Source: Dysidea avara (taxonomy: Eukaryota > Porifera > Demospongiae > Dictyoceratida > Dysideidae). From it: a stretch of 64,000 nucleotides of DNA. Below the pieces are notes generated by a model. It worked only from the letters and a program-made list of their open reading frames with translations, did not search any database and was not told the origin of the DNA. Where the stretch lies: contig NC_089272.1 of assembly GCF_963678975.1 (NCBI RefSeq), forward strand, positions 5,018,359 through 5,082,358. The letters run 5' to 3'. Position numbers and translations under genes: made by a program. Below are positions 60,001 through 64,000 of this stretch, piece by piece (position 1 is the stretch's first letter; each line of letters starts with the position of its first letter).

Positions 60001-62505
60001 CGTCTGTGCTACACGGTGACATTAGTGCCAATGGTGGCTAAGGGTCTAGAAAGTATAAGCTACAATACGATAGTACAGCATATAGTAGGGACAATAATCT
60101 GTTTTGATTTCCTCTCCTGATGACATGACAGTATTGGTTGGGTAAAATCTGCCTTCAGATGTACTCGAAACGTTTTGTCAAATTGCTACAGAATTTTAAT
60201 ATTTAACGGAATTTTCTACTGCCTGCCTGATGCATTCTATCAAGCATAGTGGAAAAGTGGCTACAGCTACAGCCTTACTTCTTTCACAGAAACTAGAGCT
60301 GAGCAATAGTAAAATTATCACTATCATGATTGATAGTAACTTTTATATCATGATAGTGATAGCATCACTTAGTATTATAAAAAACACTCAACCTCACCAT
60401 GAATAATCCAATTACACACCACATATCTGCTGTACTAACACTATATTGGTAAAAATTATGTATTATTGTTGCAATCTTCGCTGTGTGTGCTCTACACAGT
60501 TACCTTAACTTTAACAATATCATGTTTGCTTCTTTTTTGATTAAGCACAAATTTATCATGATAGTATGATAGCATACTATCATAATCACGATTGTTACTC
60601 ACTATCACGATAATCGATAGATCACAACTATTGCTCAGCTCTAACAGAAACACTTTGAATTCACTTAGGAAGAAAAACCTTTGGCATATTGATAGCCATA
60701 CAATACAAGCACTATTGTCTTATACTTTTATCCTTCTGTATTACTATGCCTGGCATAAACAGCAGGAAAAAAACAATTTTGCACTTTTTGTTTACTCAAG
60801 AAATTTGCAAAATTGTAGCATACATATTTAACCTTTAAACCTAATTTATATTACGCTGTTGTTTACCCCTTGATAGTATCTCTACCCAGTTCAGCCTCCA
60901 ATTACTCTAAGTGGTATGTAGTGTAGCTGCAAACAACCAACACCAATTTGTAGATTACAAGAAGAACAAGATATTAAATCTGTACAGGCCACAAACTTCT
61001 CATGCACTGAACCATGTCTAAATAAAACACACATTTTCAATCCACGACGTACAGTACATTATCTATATTTTTATCAAGGCAGTTAGTTCAATGATAGCAA
61101 TGACACTGTTTCAGTTGTGCTTTCCCAAAAGAAGGGAGGAGAAAGCAGGGGTAATCGTACCCTAACTTATTAGAGTGGACGGGCTGTGCCCCTTCACTTT
61201 TCCTATATTCCCAGAGCTAAAGTACAGTAACCATTTCTAATTGTTTTACTCATTATCCTTAGATTTAAAGGGATTTGTGCAAAAGGTTGTATGCAACAAT
61301 GGAATACTACCTGAACCAGTACTGAGAGTGGAGATTCTCTAATAGAGTAGTCACCTCTCTACTATAGTAGAACATTCAGTGGAAATATTAAAATGATTGG
61401 TTCTGCCATGCAACCAATTCAAATCTGTCAAATCACTTATAGCATTCAAACTTCATTTTTCCTGTGGAGACGTGTCCCCAGACCTCCTAATATTAGCATG
61501 CTTCACATGCTAGTGTGTTTTGCATGGAGCAATACCTAAATGACAGCCACCCCACAAGACCTTGCCCCTCCCCACACTCTTGAGCTCTGCTCTCTGCCCA
61601 TTCAAAATAAATACAATGACACATAACTAACCTGTAGGTGTGCTGATGGGAAAAGTCAAGTGGGTAATATTGGCTAGCAAACAAAAGATACACAGATAAA
61701 CAAGGCATAGCCTATATTTAGGCCACTTCAACTTGATTATTTGTTTCATGGATGAAATCTCAAGATTATAGGGTTGGTAGGTCATCATATTAATATATTA
61801 AAGAAATCAGGACAAAAGGAGTACTAAAATAACAAAACGCAACTAAGTAGACGTGGTCTCGACAGAACGGCAGCCATGGTGTGTTTCTGTTGACAAAATA
61901 ATTGTAGGTAAATGGTAGTTTAAATGATTGAAAGAATACAAAGCTTAAATGTGTTAAGAATATTTTAAGTGCTTTTTTAGCTTAAACAACTTATGAAAGG
62001 CCATGAAACGACTAATCAAGTTGACATGGCCTTAAACTATTATATACAATAGCATGAGTTATTACATAGTACACATGGTAGCACTGTAGTATGGATCATG
62101 AAAAGGTTGGTAATTATTATGTAACTGAAAGTATTCATCCAAAACCACATTTAACAATAACCTGGCAGCTATCCCAACTGTACATTAATTTTTTTCAAAG
62201 CATTATGAAAGAGTTTGCAATCAAAGAGGAGTTTGCAACCATACTATCAAATTCCTGAAAATTTTGCATGCTGCCCAAAATTCCACCTTTGAAAATCATC
62301 CTAGAGACTGTGACAAAATCACCTTTACGGAATAGTACTTGTCCATTGTCATACATTAAATATAACAAAACACTTACAGGTGGCCGGATATAGAATTTTT
62401 TAAAAATCATCAAAACTCAAATTTCAGTCTCACCTCCCCACTGCCTCACTCACTGACCACAGTCACAAGAATGGAGGCCAAAATGAAGCAGTGCACGACC
62501 ACCAT
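57084..62505 (-). CDS. Type I membrane protein with tyrosine-rich tail, adaptor-like
   Basis: Six exons on the - strand: 62505-62454, 61673-61632, 59624-59601, 59550-59466, 58188-58110 and 57617-57084. All have GT-AG borders and the phases agree (1,1,1,2,0); they total 816 nt and 271 residues. Exon 1 is a signal peptide (MVVVHCFILASILVTVV). Exons 2-3 give a Ser/Thr/Asn-rich ectodomain of only some 25-30 residues with sequons NIT and NAS. Exon 4 is one membrane helix (LLVAVAAVIVVITFVGLFGF) followed by basic residues. Exons 5-6 form a cytoplasmic tail of about 200 residues, rich in Ser, Asp and Glu, with tyrosines in NYYATI, DGYVLP, GLYSAKDY and PDYYTT. I recognise no family. Tiny ectodomain plus long tyrosine tail is the plan of immune transmembrane adaptors (LAT, PAG, LAX), without a CxxC palmitoylation site. 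The small exons are supported by splice sites and phase only. Confidence 0.62.
58268..58756. mobile_element. hAT-like MITE, TARTGATGCACYGATA ends
   Basis: Left TAATGATGCACCGATACTA, right TAGTATCAGTGCATCACTA. The flanks ACCTTTTG and ACTTGTTG agree at six of eight positions, a decayed target duplication. It lies in the intron between exons 5 and 4 of the adaptor-like gene. Confidence 0.72.
59810..60033 (+). repeat. Tandem duplication of about 140 bp
   Basis: 59810-59892 and 59950-60033 share GCAAACTGTRGYTRCTAGTRTTGARATT, CCTTC(G/A)AGT(T/G)GATAG and a (C/T)ACAC(T/G)GGTGACA motif. In the intron between exons 3 and 2 of the adaptor-like gene. Confidence 0.55.
60294..60643. mobile_element. MITE with perfect 8-bp target duplication
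   Basis: Starts TAGAGCTGAGCAATAGT, ends ACTATTGCTCAGCTCTA. Exact duplication ACAGAAAC lies at 60286-60293 and 60644-60651. Subterminal ATCATGATAG/CTATCATGAT words. hAT-type by duplication length; 350 bp, non-coding, intronic. Confidence 0.88.
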
Positions 62506-64000
62506 TTTACGCCACAATAACAAATTCACAAGTGGGATGTGCTATTTGGGGTTTTGACGAGTGTAGGCCCTCTGTGCCTCGTCTTTTCTTTTGTCTTCAA
62601 TCAGGCTGCTTGTGTTCTTCTTTATCCAACGAAACCTTATTGAGACATTAATTTTCTGTATCAACACTTTCTTTCAGCAACATAATAGATTCCACAGATT
62701 TATTTCAGAGTTGGATTTCAGAAGTGCTTCAGTCCTGGCGCTACTATAAGACTAGATATGTGCAAGTTCGTGACTGGGATCCAGTTCACGATAGGTTCGT
62801 GACCATGCCCATTAATTAAAGATCTAGGTGGGCTAATAGCAGTAGAGTACGGAGACCACACCTCTTAACAATCTAGCTGTTCACTTAGCAGCAAACACCT
62901 CACCCCTTATTGGTCTAGCTAGCTAAACACCTCTTGGCTGACTTGAGATATACTCTAATATAACAGTCACAACAGTCCTGTATGATATTCTAATAGAACA
63001 GTTACAAGTTACATTGTAGTTTCCTGTGCTACAACAAAAAACTAAACAAACTAGTATTTTAAATTTAAAAATGAAGTACGCAGGGATCTATGCATGCAGC
63101 AAGAAGTAGTGAAACAAGAGATGAATGATGGCATTAAAGCATAGCTTGGTGGGAAAGTTCCTACTTTGGCACATTAGCTATAACTGTTCAATGACAAAGT
63201 AGGGACTTTCTCACTGAGCTATGCTGTAATGCCATCATTCATCTCTTGTTTCACTATTTTTGCTGCATAGATCCCTACTTCATATTTAAATTTACAATTT
63301 TTAAAAATGTCCGAGTATGGATTTTGTACTGACACCAACAAATTTTGTGTCAGTAATTACTGTGTTTTTTTAAATTTTGTGATTTTATGCTAACAGTAAT
63401 TTACAGGTGTGCCTTTATACTATAAAGGTTTCTGCAATAATTATTACAAGTTTAAGTTGCAAAATTTTATTACTTAATCCTTAGGATAATCAAATTATTC
63501 TGGGGATGCAGGCTGTACATTTTACCATCATTTTAATAGTCACAAAATTATTTTGGTCAGGACATCACAAGTACAAAAGACATGAAGGAGTGGTGTTTAA
63601 GTCTTCTTCAGTGTTTAGGCTGTTTGTGATAGTGGTTCAAAGTTCAACGTACATGTACTGTTAAAATTAGGGAGACTGAAACAACTCCAACAAAACTGTA
63701 ATAATGAACTCAGCAACCATTTTGTGAGCTCCTCTGCTGCAGGGGATAAGTAACAAAACTTTGAATTGCTCCTCTATTTGGCATCTATATTGATTTATTG
63801 AAATTAACAATGTAGGACTGCTCATAAATTCCTAGGACCTGCTGGCATAACAGGAAAATCTCTATGGAATTTGATAATGGTTAGAACACAGCTATATCTT
63901 ATGTTTTACTCTCCTTTTTGCCTTGTGGCACTTGGGAGCCCTAGTTCCAGGATAATGCGTACTAAAATGCAGAGCTATGTACGTACATATGTATATGTAT
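62506..64000. other. Upstream region of the adaptor-like gene and right-edge spacer
   Basis: No gene supported. The first 100 bases before the start codon would hold the adaptor-like promoter; no clear TATA box is seen. The foldback at 63055-63297 and CTCTAATA/CTAATAGAACAG motifs near 62950-63000 are the only structures. Confidence 0.5.
63055..63297. repeat. Foldback element with about 105-bp arms
   Basis: Arms from TGAAGTA(CGC)AGGGATCTATGCA to CAAAGTAGG and back; several small mismatches. The inner words AGTAGTGAAACAAGAGATGAATGATGGCATTA are inverted at 63222-63262. AGTAGTGAAACAA is shared with the head of repeat copy B, so it may be a head without a body. Confidence 0.75.

Noticed and set aside
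62195-62413. 72-codon - strand frame considered as an ectodomain exon of the adaptor-like gene
   Set aside because: No acceptor with a pyrimidine tract and no phase-compatible donor; the 42-nt exon at 61632-61673 has both and fits the phase.

Overview
This is nuclear DNA of an animal. Genes have spliceosomal introns with GT-AG borders, there is a SET plus C2H2 zinc-finger (PRDM) gene and a collagen-modification gene of the CRTAP/leprecan family, and the spaces between genes are AT-rich and full of small DNA transposons, LINE remnants, a tRNA-derived SINE and foldback repeats. The lineage is my inference: an early-branching metazoan, most likely a demosponge. Nothing in the window proves the species.

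Layout. 1-1.4 kb: the 3' exons of a PRDM9-like gene (SET domain, then a homogenised zinc-finger array), cut by the left edge. 1.4-12.9 kb: no gene I can support; MITEs, a foldback repeat, a LINE remnant and a SINE. 12.9-22.6 kb: six tandem two-exon genes on the + strand for AIG1/GIMAP-type GTPases with a C-terminal coiled coil, five of them ending in a CaaX box; two subfamilies alternate along the array. 24.6-35.6 kb (- strand): one seven-exon reading frame that joins a secreted FKBP-type prolyl isomerase to a complete CRTAP-like protein, its introns loaded with nested transposons. 39.3-40.7 kb (+): a two-exon folate-receptor-family gene with a likely GPI signal. 40.7-52.6 kb: repeats, including a 20-bp minisatellite, a near-perfect 324-bp inverted repeat and a 3.9-kb minisatellite of about 31-bp units. 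52.7-53.6 kb (+): a single-exon secreted fibrinogen-like protein with a TATA box. 53.6-57 kb: MITE, LINE remnant, a small Ty3/gypsy fossil and a long GT microsatellite. 57.1-62.5 kb (- strand): a six-exon gene, most exons too small to see as open frames, for a 271-residue membrane protein with a tiny ectodomain, one membrane span and a long tyrosine-bearing tail, resembling transmembrane signalling adaptors. 62.5-64 kb: repeats only.

How the genes relate. The six GTPases are a local gene family and probably membrane-tethered. The isomerase-CRTAP fusion puts in one chain two activities that in vertebrates meet in the ER P3H1-CRTAP-cyclophilin B complex acting on procollagen. The GTPase array and the adaptor-like protein could both be immune-related, but only by analogy. 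All exon models were made by eye from splice sites and phase; every multi-exon model given here keeps reading frame across every junction.
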